Of a DNA stretch of 64,000 nt, positions 26,292 through 35,671 are shown piece after piece. Origin of the DNA: Sphingomonas sp. CBMAI 2297 (lineage in GTDB: Bacteria > Pseudomonadota > Alphaproteobacteria > Sphingomonadales > Sphingomonadaceae); contig NZ_JAPDIR010000004.1 in assembly GCF_029870595.1 (NCBI RefSeq), forward strand, positions 1 to 64,000. The letters run 5' to 3'. The notes under the pieces were generated by a model that was not told the origin of the DNA, searched no databases, and worked only from the letters and a program-made list of their open reading frames with translations. The stretch's first letter is position 1, and each line of letters begins with the position of its first letter. Both the position numbers and the translations under genes were made by a program.

Positions 26292-27092
26292 TCAAGTCAA
26301 TCGCGTAGGCAGCAGCCACCAGCCCCGGCCGGACAGCGCCGCCGCCGCCGCGTCGCGGCTCGCCTCGCTTTCGAACAGCGCGAAACAGGTCGCGCCCGAG
26401 CCGGACATCCGCACCAGCCCCGCCCCCGGTTGCGCGGCGAGCATGTCCAGCACCGCGTCGATCACCGGCGCGATGGCGCGGGCCGGCGGCTCGAGGTCGT
26501 TGCGGCCCGCGCGCGGATCCGCCGGAAGCGGCCCATGGTCCAGGCCGTCCCAGCGGCGGAACACCTCGGCGGTGGAGACGGCGACGCCCGGATTGACCAG
26601 CAGCACCGGCATGCCCGGCAGGCCGGCGACCGGTTCCAGCCGCTCGCCCCTGCCCCGCCCGATCGCGGTGCGGCTGAGCAGGCAGGCGGGAACGTCCGAG
26701 CCGAGCGCGGCGGCGATGGGGAACATCGCCTCCACCGATACGCCGTGCAGCCGCCCGAGCGCCCGCAGCGTCGCCGCCGCATCGGCCGAGCCGCCGCCGA
26801 TGCCCGAGGCGACGGGCAGGCGCTTGTCGAGGGTGATCGCGTGCGCGCCATGGCCGAATTCGCGGGCGAATTCCGCGGCCGCGCGCGTGACGAGATTGTC
26901 GCCCTCCCCGTCCAGCGCCGCGGCGAAGGGGCCGGTGAGCGTGAAGCTGTCCGCCCCCGCACGCGCGACGCCGACGATGTCGCCATGCTCGACAAAGGCG
27001 AACAGCGTCTCCAGCTCGTGATAGCCATCGGGCCGCCGCGCGCGGACGTGCAGCGCCAGGTTCAGCTTGGCCCGCGCCGTCTCGACGATCAT
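26292..27092 (-). CDS. ispE: 4-diphosphocytidyl-2-C-methyl-D-erythritol kinase
   Basis: The 266-residue GHMP kinase carries out the ATP-dependent 2-phosphorylation step of the non-mevalonate isoprenoid pathway. Motifs in order: ARAKLNLALHV at residues 6-16, the glycine-rich ATP loop LPVASGIGGGSADAAATLRAL near residue 92, and the C-terminal MSGSGATCFALFE near residue 231. The ATG at 27092 overlaps the stop of the upstream TPR gene by 4 nt; the frame continues upstream but without family resemblance. The length is slightly short but normal for sphingomonads. Confidence 0.95.
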   Translation of the reverse strand: MIVETARAKLNLALHVRARRPDGYHELETLFAFVEHGDIVGVARAGADSFTLTGPFAAALDGEGDNLVTRAAAEFAREFGHGAHAITLDKRLPVASGIGGGSADAAATLRALGRLHGVSVEAMFPIAAALGSDVPACLLSRTAIGRGRGERLEPVAGLPGMPVLLVNPGVAVSTAEVFRRWDGLDHGPLPADPRAGRNDLEPPARAIAPVIDAVLDMLAAQPGAGLVRMSGSGATCFALFESEASRDAAAAALSGRGWWLLPTRLT

Positions 27093-28687
27093 TGCGCCAG
27101 GCCGTCGGCGAGCTTGGCCTTGAGCCGGGCGAGGTCGTCCGGGTCGGCGGTGACTTCGGCGGCGCGCCAGGCATAGCGGGCCTCCACCCGGCGGCCGAGC
27201 CGCCAATAGGCGTCGCCCAGATGCTCGTTGGCGCGGGCGCCGCCCGGATCGGCGCGGACGGCCGCCTCGAGCAGCGGCACCGCCTTGGCCAGCTGGCCAT
27301 CGGCATAATAGGCGCGGCCGAGCGCGTCGGTGATCTCGGGGTCGTCGGGCTTCAGCTTGCTGGCGCGCTCGAGCAGGGCCTGGGCCGCGGGCAGGTCGGC
27401 GCCGCGCTCGACCTGGGCATTGGCGAGCCAGGTCAGCGCCTGGGGCTCGTCGGGCGCGAGCTGGACGGCGCGCTGGAGCTCGGGCAGCGCCGCGTCCCAG
27501 CGGCCGGCACGGTCGAGCGCGGCGCCGCGCAGGTAATGGAGCTCCCAGCCGCCATCGCCGCCCGCCCTGGCGAGCGCCCGGGCGAAGACGTCGGCCGCCT
27601 CGCCATAGCGCTCGATCTGGACCAGCAGCTCGCCATAGTCGCGGATCTCCTGCGCGGTCGCGCCTTCCGGCGCGGCCAGCGCCCGGGCGTCCGCGAGCGC
27701 TTCGGGCAGGCGGCCGGCGCGGCGGAGCGCGGCGACCCGGCCGGCGGCGGCGCCGCGCGCGAACGGGCCGTCGGGGCGGATCGCGGCCAGCGTCGTCAGC
27801 GCCAGGTCGGTCGCGTCGCTGCGCGACAGGGCATCGGCGAGCCGCAGCCGCGCCCGCTCCTCCTGCGGATCGAGCAGCAGCGCCGCGCGGGCGAGCACGA
27901 TCGAGAGCGGGGCGATGTCCTCGCTGCCCAGGTCGCCGGCAAGGCTGAGGAAGACGTGCGCAGCGCCGAAGGCGGCATCGGGCCGGCCGGCCTTCGCTTC
28001 GCGCTGGCGCCACGCCCGGGACGCGCCGGCAAGGTCGCCCAGGACGAAATCCGCCTTGTCGCCCCTGCCGGCGCGGAGCAGCGCGATGCCGGCATCGATG
28101 CGCCGGTCGGACGCATCCTCGGCCCCGCGCGCGGCGGCGAGCGCGAACAGGCCCTGATCGGCCTTGCCCGACGCGATCAGCAGCAGCGCGCGATTGCGAT
28201 CGGCGAAGCGGGAGGCAAGCGCATTGCCGCGCGCGGTGTCGAGCAGCGGCAGCGGATCCTGCCCGCGATCGAGCGCGAGCCAGGCGCCGAGCACGGGCAC
28301 CATGAAGTCGAGCTGCGCGCGCGACAGCCGCTCCAGCGCCTTTTCGGCGCCGAGCCGGTCCTTGCCGTGCAGCGCGACGGCGAAGGCGAGCAGGTCGGCG
28401 TCCGGCGGCGCGGTGCCCGCCTTGGCCAGCACGGCGGCGGCGCGGGTGGCCAGGGCGAAGTCGCCGGCCGCCAGCCCCTGGCGATAGGCGCGCATCGCCA
28501 GCACCGGATCGCCGGGCACCGCGGCAAGCGCGCGGGCATAGCCGGCGGCGGCGAGCACGGGCTCCCCCGCCGCGTCGGCGGCGCGCGCTCGGGCATAGTC
28601 GCGCAGCTCGTCCTGCGGCACGGCCCGCTGCGCCGCCGCCGGCAGCGCCGCCAGCAGCGCGAGCGCCAGGCTACATGTTCGGATAAT
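27089..28687 (-). CDS. Exported TPR-repeat protein (start uncertain)
   Basis: The protein has about 530 residues, with a signal-peptide-like segment (SLALALLAALPAAAQ) and many Ala/Leu-rich helical pairs consistent with tetratricopeptide repeats. The repeats are clearest in the C-terminal half (WELHYLRGAALDRAGRWDAA, ALTWLANAQVERGADLPAAQ, ITDALGRAYYADGQLAKAVP). No ATG, GTG or TTG falls just before the signal sequence. The start must be a non-standard codon near 28669-28687 (CTG or ATT), a distant ATG at 28828 deep inside the ETF-QO gene, or the signal is lost by a GTG at 28621. It is coupled to ispE downstream. A periplasmic scaffold role is inferred. Confidence 0.75.
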   Translation of the reverse strand: MIRTCSLALALLAALPAAAQRAVPQDELRDYARARAADAAGEPVLAAAGYARALAAVPGDPVLAMRAYRQGLAAGDFALATRAAAVLAKAGTAPPDADLLAFAVALHGKDRLGAEKALERLSRAQLDFMVPVLGAWLALDRGQDPLPLLDTARGNALASRFADRNRALLLIASGKADQGLFALAAARGAEDASDRRIDAGIALLRAGRGDKADFVLGDLAGASRAWRQREAKAGRPDAAFGAAHVFLSLAGDLGSEDIAPLSIVLARAALLLDPQEERARLRLADALSRSDATDLALTTLAAIRPDGPFARGAAAGRVAALRRAGRLPEALADARALAAPEGATAQEIRDYGELLVQIERYGEAADVFARALARAGGDGGWELHYLRGAALDRAGRWDAALPELQRAVQLAPDEPQALTWLANAQVERGADLPAAQALLERASKLKPDDPEITDALGRAYYADGQLAKAVPLLEAAVRADPGGARANEHLGDAYWRLGRRVEARYAWRAAEVTADPDDLARLKAKLADGLAQ

Positions 28688-30323
28688 TGGGGCCGCCCCC
28701 GCCTTCGGGGACCACCCAGTTGATGTTCTGGGTGGGATCCTTGATGTCGCACGTCTTGCAGTGGACGCAATTCTGCGCGTTGATCTGGAAGCGCAGATCG
28801 TCGCCCTCGCCGACAACTTCGTACACACCCGCCGGACAGTAGCGCTGCGCCGGCTCGGCGTACACCGGAAGATTGTAGCCGATCGGGATTTCCGGATCCT
28901 TCAGCGTCAGATGGACCGGCTGGTCCTCCTCATGATTGGTGTTCGAGAGGAACACCGAGGTGAGACGATCGAAGGTGAGCACATTGTCGGGCTTGGGATA
29001 GTCGATCTTCGGCGCCACCGAAGCGTGCCACATCCCCTCATTGTCGGGCTTGTGCTTCATGGTGAAGGGCCAGCGCAGGCCGAGCAGCTCCATCCACATC
29101 GCCGCGCCGGCGAGGAGCGTGCCCCAGGTGTCGCCGAACTTCTTGACCAAGGGCGCCACGTTGCGGACGCCGCGCAGCTCCTTGTAGACCCAGCTCCGCG
29201 CATAGGCCTCGGGATAGGCGGCCAGCTCGTCCGCCTCGCGGCCGGCGCCGACCGCGGCAAAGGCCGCCTCCGCCGCCATCATGCCGCTCTTCATCGAGGT
29301 GTGCGTGCCCTTGATGCGCGGCACGTTGAGGAACCCCGCCGCGTCGCCGATCAGCGCGGCGCCGGGCGCGACCAGCTTCGGCACCGACTGGAAGCCGCCG
29401 TCCGAGATGGCGCGGGCGCCATAGGAGACGCGCTTGCCGCCCTTCAGGATCGCCGCGATCTCCGGATGGGTCTTCCAGCGCTGCATCTCCTGGAACGGAG
29501 ACAGATACGGGTTCTTGTAGTTGAGCCAGGTGACGAAGCCGAGCGCGACCTGCCCGTCCGCCTGGTGATAGAGGAAGCCGCCGCCATTGGCGCCGTCGGT
29601 GAGCGGCCAGCCCTGGGTGTGGATCACCCGGCCCGGCACGTGATTGGCGGGATCGATGTCCCACAGCTCCTTGATGCCGATGCCGTAGATCTGCGGCTGG
29701 CTGTCCGCGTCGAGCGCGAAGTTGCGGATCAGCTGCTTGGTCAGGTGCCCGCGGCATCCCTCGGCGAAGAAGGTGTATTTGGCGTGCAGCTCGAGGCCCG
29801 GCTGATAGTCCGGCTTGTGCTCGCCATCGCGCGCCACGCCCATGTCGCCGGTGGCGACGCCCTTCACGCTGCCATTGTCGTGATAGAGGATCTCGGCCGC
29901 GGCGAAGCCCGGGAAGATCTCGACGCCCATTTCCTGCGCCTTGTCGGCCAGCCAGCGGCAGAGATTGCCGAGCGAGCCGGTATAGGTGCCCTTGTTGTGC
30001 AGGAACGGCGGGGTGATGAACTCGGGAAAGCCCGACTTGCCCTTCTCGCTGAGCACCCAATGGTGATTCTCGGTCACCGGCGTCCGCGCCAGCGGGCAGC
30101 CATCGTCGCGCCAGGTCGGCAGCAGCTCGTCGAGCGCCCTGGGATCGATCACCGCGCCGGAAAGGATATGGGCGCCCACCTCCGAGCCCTTTTCGAGGAT
30201 GCAGACCGAAAGCTCGCTGCCCGCTTCCCCGGCCAGCTGCTTCAGCCGGATCGCCGCCGAAAGGCCCGCGGGGCCCGCGCCGACGATCACGACGTCATAG
30301 GGCATCGACTCCCGTTCGCTCAT
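28671..30323 (-). CDS. Electron transfer flavoprotein-ubiquinone oxidoreductase
   Basis: The 550-residue inner-membrane-associated enzyme passes electrons from ETF to ubiquinone. The N-terminal FAD-binding motif is DVVIVGAGPAGLSAAIRL, followed by the second FAD region LIGDAAGFLNVPRIKGTH. The C-terminal 4Fe-4S domain has cysteines in RYCPAGVYE and CVHCKTCDIKDP and ends near VVPEGGGGPNYPNM as in the family. The start at 30323 has AAGGA 7 nt upstream. It is divergent from the UDG-like gene. The TPR gene follows within its 3' end. Confidence 0.96.
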   Translation of the reverse strand: MSERESMPYDVVIVGAGPAGLSAAIRLKQLAGEAGSELSVCILEKGSEVGAHILSGAVIDPRALDELLPTWRDDGCPLARTPVTENHHWVLSEKGKSGFPEFITPPFLHNKGTYTGSLGNLCRWLADKAQEMGVEIFPGFAAAEILYHDNGSVKGVATGDMGVARDGEHKPDYQPGLELHAKYTFFAEGCRGHLTKQLIRNFALDADSQPQIYGIGIKELWDIDPANHVPGRVIHTQGWPLTDGANGGGFLYHQADGQVALGFVTWLNYKNPYLSPFQEMQRWKTHPEIAAILKGGKRVSYGARAISDGGFQSVPKLVAPGAALIGDAAGFLNVPRIKGTHTSMKSGMMAAEAAFAAVGAGREADELAAYPEAYARSWVYKELRGVRNVAPLVKKFGDTWGTLLAGAAMWMELLGLRWPFTMKHKPDNEGMWHASVAPKIDYPKPDNVLTFDRLTSVFLSNTNHEEDQPVHLTLKDPEIPIGYNLPVYAEPAQRYCPAGVYEVVGEGDDLRFQINAQNCVHCKTCDIKDPTQNINWVVPEGGGGPNYPNM

Positions 30324-30450
30324 CATCCCATCCTTCTTAATCTTGGCCTGGCGCCCGCCGCTTCGCTTGTCGTCGCATGCTGGCAACGTCCTGTCCCTTG
30401 GTCGATGAAGGCAGATTGACCCGCCCGTCAAGGCATGACTCTTAGGCAGC

Positions 30451-31167
30451 GTGGGAGGCGAGTACACAGCGGATTGGGGGCGTACCCTGGCGAGCGCGCT
30501 CGAATGGTGGCGCGACGCGGGGGTCGAAACCCTTCAGGAGGACGAGGCTCGCGACTGGCTCGCGCGGCCCGCGCCGGTGCAGCCGGCACAGGCTGCCGTA
30601 ACGTCGCCCCAGCCCGAAAGCCTGCCCGATACGCTCGCCGCCTTCACGGCCTGGCGCACCGGCGAGACGGTTCCCGAGGCCGCCTGGCTGACTCCGCGGA
30701 TCGGCCCCGGCGGCCCCGCCGATGCGGCGCTCGTGGTGCTCACCGACATGCCCGAAAGCGACGATCAGGACGCGCTCCTGGCCGATGGCGCGGCCGGCAA
30801 GCTGTTCTCGCGCATGCTCACCGCCGCCGGAGTCGCGCGCGATTCGGTCTATTTCCTCTCGCTCGCCGTCGCCCGCCCGCTGGCCGGCCGGATCCCGCCG
30901 GACCAGGAAGGCCGGCTGATCGAGATCGCCAGGCACCATTTGAAGCTGCTCCAGCCCGCCCGGCTGCTGATCCTGGGCCAGGCGGCGAGCCGTGTCGTGG
31001 CCGAGGCGGACGACGCCGCGCCGGCCAATGGTTTAGTCGATGTTAACCATTTCGGCGGAAAAACACAGGCAGTGGCGAGCCTGCACCCGCGCTTCCTGCT
31101 GGAGCGCCCCGCCGCCAAAAGCGAAGCCTGGAAGCACCTGCTGCTGTTGACCCGGGGGAGCCTGTGA
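30451..31167 (+). CDS. Uracil-DNA glycosylase superfamily protein without Fe-S cysteines
   Basis: The 238-residue protein ends with the UDG-fold signature SLHPRFLLERPAAKSEAWKHLLLL (family 4/5 form HPxxLL...PxxK). It has an N-terminal Ala/Pro-rich extension of about 75 residues. Family-4 enzymes carry four cysteines for a 4Fe-4S cluster and an N-terminal GExPG motif. Here no cysteine exists at all, and the corresponding segment reads TDMPESDDQDALL, so activity on uracil is doubtful. GTG start at 30451. The lytic transglycosylase gene starts 3 nt after its stop, so the two are co-transcribed. Confidence 0.82.
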   Translation: MGGEYTADWGRTLASALEWWRDAGVETLQEDEARDWLARPAPVQPAQAAVTSPQPESLPDTLAAFTAWRTGETVPEAAWLTPRIGPGGPADAALVVLTDMPESDDQDALLADGAAGKLFSRMLTAAGVARDSVYFLSLAVARPLAGRIPPDQEGRLIEIARHHLKLLQPARLLILGQAASRVVAEADDAAPANGLVDVNHFGGKTQAVASLHPRFLLERPAAKSEAWKHLLLLTRGSL

Positions 31168-31169
31168 CC

Positions 31170-32975
31170 ATGCGTATCCTGATTGCCGCCGCCCTGCTCG
31201 CGACACCGGCGTTCGCCCATGCCGCCGATCTTCCGGCCGGCGCGGACGGTTCCGCCACCGCCGCCGAGGACGGCGTCGCCGCCCCGGCCCCGCGCGAGGG
31301 CGACGGCATTCCCGATCAGCTCGATTCGGACCAGAAGGCCGGATATCGCAAGGTGTTCGCCGCCATCCGTGCCCAGCGCTGGCAGGACGCGCAGCTCCAG
31401 CTCGATTCGATGAAGCCGGGCCCGCTCCACGCGATCGCGCGCGCCGAGCTCTACACCGCGAAAAACTCGCCCAAGGTCGAGCTGGCCCCGCTGCTCCAGC
31501 TGATCGGCGACGCGCCCGAGCTGCCCCAGGCCGACCAGCTCAGCCGCATGGCCAGGACGCGCGGCGCGATGACCACCCCCGCCATCCCGGCGGCGGCGCG
31601 GCTGATCTGGTATGACGGCGCGCCGGTCCGCCAGCGCGCCCGCTCGATCAAGAGCGATACCGCCGCCACCGAGATCGCGCTCGCCATCCAGCCCTATGTG
31701 AAGGCCGATCAGGGCGCCGAGGCCGAAGGCGTGGTCGCGAAGTTCGAAGCCGACCTGACGCCCGAGGCCCGGACCGAGTGGCAGCAGAAGGTCGCCTGGA
31801 TCTATTATGTCGCCGGCGACGACGACAATGCCCGCCGCGTCGCCGCCAAGGCGCAGGACGGCACGGGCGACTGGGCGCCCCAGGCCGATTGGGTCGCCGG
31901 GCTCGCCGCCTGGCGCGAACAGGATTGCGCGGGCGCCACCGCCGCCTTCGAACGCGTCGCCACGCGCGCCGCCGATACCGAGCTGCGCTCCGCCGGCCTT
32001 TACTGGGGCTCGCGCGCCGAAATGGCGTGCGGCCGCCCCGAGAAGGTCGCGGTGAAGCTGCGGGCGGCCACCCAATATGGCGAGACCTTTTACGGCCTGC
32101 TCGCCAAATCGGCGCTCGGCATCGAGGACAAGCCGGGCAAGGGAGAGAGGTTCGTCGCCGAGGACTGGCGCGCGCTGGAGCGCCGCCCGAACGTCCGCGT
32201 CGCCGCCGCGCTGGTCGAGATCGACGAGGACGGCCTGGCCGACGAGGTGCTGCGCTACCAGGCCAAGATCGGCAGCCCTTCCGAGCATATCGCCCTCACC
32301 CGCCTGGCCGGCCGGCTGAGCCTGCCCGCCACCCAGCTCTGGCTCACCCATAATTGCCCGCAGGGCACCCAGCCGCTCACCGCGGCGCGCTATCCGGCGC
32401 CGAACTGGACGCCCGCGGGCGGCTGGCGCGTCGACAAGGCGCTGGTGTTCGCCCACACGCTGCAGGAATCGCGCTTCAACTCGGAGATCCGCAGCGCGGC
32501 CGGGGCGATGGGGCTGATGCAGGTGAAGACGGGCGCGGCGATCGACATCGGCCGGCGCAACGGCGTGAACTATGCCGCGAGCGACCTGACCAAGCCGTCG
32601 GTCAACATGGAGATCGGCCAGTCCTATCTCGAGCAGCTGCGCGACCAGCCCTTCACCGGCGGGCTGCTGCCCAAGGTGATCGCTTCCTACAATGCCGGCC
32701 CCACCCCGGTCGCCAACTGGAACGCGATGATCAAGGACGGTGGCGACCCGCTGCTCTATATCGAGAGCATCCCCTATTGGGAGACGCGCGGCTATGTGAT
32801 GACGGTGCTGCGCAACTATTGGATGTACGAGAATCAGGAAGGCCGGAAATCGAGCAGCCGCGAGGCGCTGGCCCAGGGCATGTGGCCGAAATTCCCCGGC
32901 ATGCAGGGCCCGGCGGCCGTGAAGCTCGGCGTGCGCAAGCTCGCCTTCCATCAGGACGGCAATGCCAATCGATGA
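31170..32975 (+). CDS. Soluble lytic murein transglycosylase
   Basis: The 601-residue periplasmic enzyme cleaves peptidoglycan glycan strands with 1,6-anhydro ends. It has a Sec signal ([18 protein letters not shown]), a long alpha-helical superhelix (about 30-410), and a C-terminal SLT domain. The catalytic Glu is in [12 protein letters not shown] near residue 434, with [13 protein letters not shown] and [15 protein letters not shown] following. The ATG at 31170 has GGGGGAG 9 nt upstream and is preferred to a GTG at 31164. moaB overlaps its 3' end by 14 nt. Confidence 0.93.
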   Translation: MRILIAAALLATPAFAHAADLPAGADGSATAAEDGVAAPAPREGDGIPDQLDSDQKAGYRKVFAAIRAQRWQDAQLQLDSMKPGPLHAIARAELYTAKNSPKVELAPLLQLIGDAPELPQADQLSRMARTRGAMTTPAIPAAARLIWYDGAPVRQRARSIKSDTAATEIALAIQPYVKADQGAEAEGVVAKFEADLTPEARTEWQQKVAWIYYVAGDDDNARRVAAKAQDGTGDWAPQADWVAGLAAWREQDCAGATAAFERVATRAADTELRSAGLYWGSRAEMACGRPEKVAVKLRAATQYGETFYGLLAKSALGIEDKPGKGERFVAEDWRALERRPNVRVAAALVEIDEDGLADEVLRYQAKIGSPSEHIALTRLAGRLSLPATQLWLTHNCPQGTQPLTAARYPAPNWTPAGGWRVDKALVFAHTLQESRFNSEIRSAAGAMGLMQVKTGAAIDIGRRNGVNYAASDLTKPSVNMEIGQSYLEQLRDQPFTGGLLPKVIASYNAGPTPVANWNAMIKDGGDPLLYIESIPYWETRGYVMTVLRNYWMYENQEGRKSSSREALAQGMWPKFPGMQGPAAVKLGVRKLAFHQDGNANR

Positions 32976-33489
32976 GACCATCGCGTTCCGCCCGGTGCGG
33001 ATCGCGGTGCTGACGGTCTCCGACACGCGGACCCTGGCGGACGATCGCTCGGGCGACCGGCTGGTCGAGCGGCTGACGTCCGCCGGGCATGTGCTGGCGG
33101 ACCGGGCGATCGTGCGCGACGATGCGGACGGGATCGTCGCCCGGCTCCATGGCTGGATCGACGATCCGCGGGTCGAGGTGGTACTCACCACCGGCGGCAC
33201 CGGCGTGACCGGCCGCGACGTGACGCCCGAGGCGCTGGCGCGCGTCCGGGACAAGGAGATACCGGGTTTCGGCGAGCTGTTCCGCTGGCTCAGCTACCAG
33301 TCGATCGGCACGTCCACGATCCAGTCGCGCGCCACCGCTTGCGTGGCGCGCGGCACGTATATCTTCGCCCTGCCCGGCTCGACCGGCGCCGTCACCGACG
33401 CCTGGGACGGCATCCTGGCGACCCAGCTCGACATCCGCCACAAGCCCTGCAACTTCGTCGAGCTGCTGCCGCGGCTGGGGGAGCGGTGA
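32962..33489 (+). CDS. moaB: Molybdenum cofactor biosynthesis protein B
   Basis: The 175-residue MoaB/MogA-fold protein has [16 protein letters not shown] near residues 15-30, [18 protein letters not shown] near residue 76, and [17 protein letters not shown] near residue 132. These are the molybdopterin-binding loops. MoaB-type proteins adenylate molybdopterin or are structural relatives of MogA; no other moa/moe gene is in the window. It overlaps the lytic transglycosylase gene and likely shares its transcript, although no functional link is evident. Confidence 0.93.
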   Translation: MPIDETIAFRPVRIAVLTVSDTRTLADDRSGDRLVERLTSAGHVLADRAIVRDDADGIVARLHGWIDDPRVEVVLTTGGTGVTGRDVTPEALARVRDKEIPGFGELFRWLSYQSIGTSTIQSRATACVARGTYIFALPGSTGAVTDAWDGILATQLDIRHKPCNFVELLPRLGER

Positions 33490-33496
33490 ATCTGCT

Positions 33497-33517
33497 CCCC
33501 TCCCTTGCAGGGAGGGG
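33497..33517. terminator. Hairpin between moaB and the YbjN-like gene
   Basis: CCCCTCCC pairs with GGGAGGGG around a 5-base loop in the 41-nt gap between convergent genes. A run of six A follows on the plus strand rather than T, so classical termination is not supported in either direction; the call rests on position. Confidence 0.45.
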
Positions 33518-33530
33518 GAAAAAATGGGGC

Positions 33531-34043
33531 CTATTTCTTCCCGCCGGCCGCCTTCTCCTCCTCGTCGAGGAAGGTGAACAGGTCGCCGGTCATCGACGAC
33601 CACCAGTCGATCGTGTCGGCGAAATTCGCATAGCTCACCTTGCCGACGGTGGTGACGTCCATCCAGGTGGAGAGGTCGCCGTCCTTGTCGATCACGATGC
33701 GCAGGAAACGCTTCTTGGCGTTCCAGCGATTGGCCAGTCCGGCATCGTACCAGGGCTTCTTCTTGTACCAGGAGAAGAACTGCATCGAAGTGCAGCCCTT
33801 GGCCGTGCCGCAATCATAGAATTCGATCGTGAAGGGCGATCCGTTAGCGGCGCTGCCGATATAGGGATCGCCGCTGTCCTCATGCTTCTTCAGCTCGGCC
33901 TTATAGCCTTCGCCCTGGAGCAGCTTCACCACTTCCTCGGGATGCGCGATGTCGACCATCCGCGCCGGATCGCCCTTCTGCGCCGCCGCGGGCATCGCCC
34001 ACAGGCCGGCCGCCAGCGCGACCGCGATCAAAGCCTTGCCCAT
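33531..34043 (-). CDS. Exported YbjN-domain-like protein
   Basis: The 170-residue protein has a Sec signal peptide (MGKALIAVALAAGLWAMPAAAQ). Its domain shows the YbjN/type-III-chaperone-like pattern: HPEEVVKLLQGEGYKAELKK at the start, SPFTIEFYDCG with a CGTAKGC pair, MQFFSWYKKKP, and WNAKKRFLRIVIDKDGDL. YbjN proteins are poorly understood; sphingomonad genomes carry several exported copies. The start at 34043 has GGGGGAG just upstream; 34058 is an in-frame alternative. It lies 120 nt from the VOC gene on the same strand. Confidence 0.78.
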   Translation of the reverse strand: MGKALIAVALAAGLWAMPAAAQKGDPARMVDIAHPEEVVKLLQGEGYKAELKKHEDSGDPYIGSAANGSPFTIEFYDCGTAKGCTSMQFFSWYKKKPWYDAGLANRWNAKKRFLRIVIDKDGDLSTWMDVTTVGKVSYANFADTIDWWSSMTGDLFTFLDEEEKAAGGKK

Positions 34044-34163
34044 CACTCCCCCTTTCATTGCCTCGGTTTCCGGCTGGGGAAGTCCGCCGCGACGGCCGCC
34101 GGCGCCGGGCCCATCGGAATTTCCCCAGGACCCGCACCCTATCACGCCGTCGCGGCGCGGCAA

Positions 34164-34505
34164 TCATTCCGGCTCGTTGACGAACACGCCCAGCTCGTTC
34201 CCCGCCGGATCGCGGAAATGGAAGCGGCGGCCGCCGGGAAAGGCGAAGATCGGCACGGTGATCGCGCCGCCCGCGCCCCGCACGCGCTCGAACGCCGCCT
34301 CGAGGTCGTCCACCTCGACGATCGGCAGCAGCAGCGGAATCGCCTGCTCGTCGGAGCCGTTGATGCCCAGATCGGTGTCGCCCGTGGTGGTCGCCGCGTA
34401 ATGCGGGGCGAAATCGGTGAACTGCCAGGCAAACGCCCGGGCATAGAAGTCGCGGGTGCCGGCCACATCCTTGGCGGGCAGTTCGAGATAGCTGATCCGT
34501 GCCAT
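34164..34505 (-). CDS. VOC family (glyoxalase-like) protein
   Basis: The 113-residue single-domain protein has two beta-alpha-beta-beta-beta modules of the vicinal oxygen chelate fold (ISYLELPAKDVAGTRDFYARAF at the start; FHFRDPAGNELGVFVN at the end with the metal-site Glu). Substrates in the family range from methylglyoxal adducts to antibiotics and cannot be inferred here. GGAGG lies 5 nt upstream of the ATG. It is divergent from the radical SAM gene, and the 51-nt intergenic space contains a perfect SOS box, so DNA-damage induction is likely. Confidence 0.9.
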   Translation of the reverse strand: MARISYLELPAKDVAGTRDFYARAFAWQFTDFAPHYAATTTGDTDLGINGSDEQAIPLLLPIVEVDDLEAAFERVRGAGGAITVPIFAFPGGRRFHFRDPAGNELGVFVNEPE

Positions 34506-34517
34506 AAATCCTCCAAT

Positions 34518-34532
34518 GTTCTTGCTATGTTC
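34518..34532 (+). promoter_or_regulatory. LexA (SOS) box between VOC and radical SAM genes
   Basis: GTTCTTGCTATGTTC is an exact GTTC-N7-GTTC alphaproteobacterial LexA operator. It lies 13 nt upstream of the VOC start and 24 nt upstream of the radical SAM start, so a single site could repress both divergent genes. Confidence 0.8.
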
Positions 34533-34556
34533 TAGTTGTGCGCCTAGGTTTTGGCA

Positions 34557-35627
34557 ATGGCGAAGAATCGTCCGGTGCGCGGCGCCACCCTCAACCGGGA
34601 GAGCGGCCGCTTCAACCTCCCCGCGCGCGAGGCGGACGGCGACTGGCTCGACGCGCGGGCGGCGCTGGACGACGCCCCGCCGCCGCTGCGCACCACCGTG
34701 ACGGTGGAGCGGGCGCGGACGATCATCACGCGCAACCAGTCGCCCGACATCGCCTTTGATCGCTCGATCAATCCCTATCGCGGCTGCGAGCATGGCTGCA
34801 TCTATTGCTTCGCCCGGCCGACCCATGCCTATCTCGACCTGTCGCCGGGGCTCGATTTCGAGAGCAGGCTGTTCGCCAAGCCCGATGCGCCCGCGCTGCT
34901 GCGCGCGGAGCTGGGCAAGCGCGGCTATGTGTGCCGGCCGATCGCCTTCGGGACGAACACCGATCCCTATCAGCCGATCGAGGCCGAATGGCGGATCACC
35001 CGCGGCTGCATCGAAGTGCTTGCCGAGCATGATCATCCGCTGACGATCACCACCAAGTCCAACCGGGTGACGCGCGACCTGGACCTGCTCGCGCCGATGG
35101 CGGCGAAGGGGCTGGCGGCGGTGATGCTCTCCATCACTTCGCTCGACCCCAGGATCGCGATGACGGTGGAGCCCCGCGCCCCGCATCCCGAGAAGCGGCT
35201 GGCGGCGATGCGGCAGCTGGCCGATGCGGGGGTGCCGGTGTTCGTCTCGCTGGCGCCGGTGATCCCCCAGGTGACCGATCACGAGATCGAGCACATCCTC
35301 GAGCGCGCCGCCGAAGCCGGGGCGCGGACCGCCTTCTTCCTGCCGGTGCGCCTGCCGCACGAAGTCTCGCCGCTGTTCCGCGCCTGGCTCGAGACGCATT
35401 TTCCCGATCGCGCCGGCAAGGTGATGGCGACGATCCAGTCGATCCGCGGCGGCCGGGACAATGACCCCGACTGGCACACGCGCTTCCGCGGCCAGGGCCC
35501 CTGGGCCGAGCTGCTGCGCACCCGGTTCCGGATGGCGGCGAAACGCCATGGGCTGGACCGGGAAGTGCTGCGGCTGCGGACCGACCTGTTCCGCCCACCG
35601 GCGGGGGCGCAGGGAGAATTGTTCTGA
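34557..35627 (+). CDS. PA0069-type radical SAM protein
   Basis: The 356-residue protein has the radical SAM 4Fe-4S motif CEHGCIYCFARP (C-x3-C-x2-C) near residue 80, preceded by INPYRGC. Further blocks are FGTNTDPYQPIE, LTITTKSNRVTRDLDLL and VFVSLAPVIPQVTD. The family is related to spore photoproduct lyase by sequence (SplB-like), but its reaction is not known. The adjoining SOS box supports a role in the DNA-damage response. ATG at 34557 is preferred; a TTG 6 nt upstream is in frame. It ends near an imperfect hairpin shared with the convergent hydrolase gene. Confidence 0.92.
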   Translation: MAKNRPVRGATLNRESGRFNLPAREADGDWLDARAALDDAPPPLRTTVTVERARTIITRNQSPDIAFDRSINPYRGCEHGCIYCFARPTHAYLDLSPGLDFESRLFAKPDAPALLRAELGKRGYVCRPIAFGTNTDPYQPIEAEWRITRGCIEVLAEHDHPLTITTKSNRVTRDLDLLAPMAAKGLAAVMLSITSLDPRIAMTVEPRAPHPEKRLAAMRQLADAGVPVFVSLAPVIPQVTDHEIEHILERAAEAGARTAFFLPVRLPHEVSPLFRAWLETHFPDRAGKVMATIQSIRGGRDNDPDWHTRFRGQGPWAELLRTRFRMAAKRHGLDREVLRLRTDLFRPPAGAQGELF

Positions 35628-35671
35628 AACTCCCTCTCCCCGGCCCTATCCCCTGAAGGAGAGAGGGAGAA

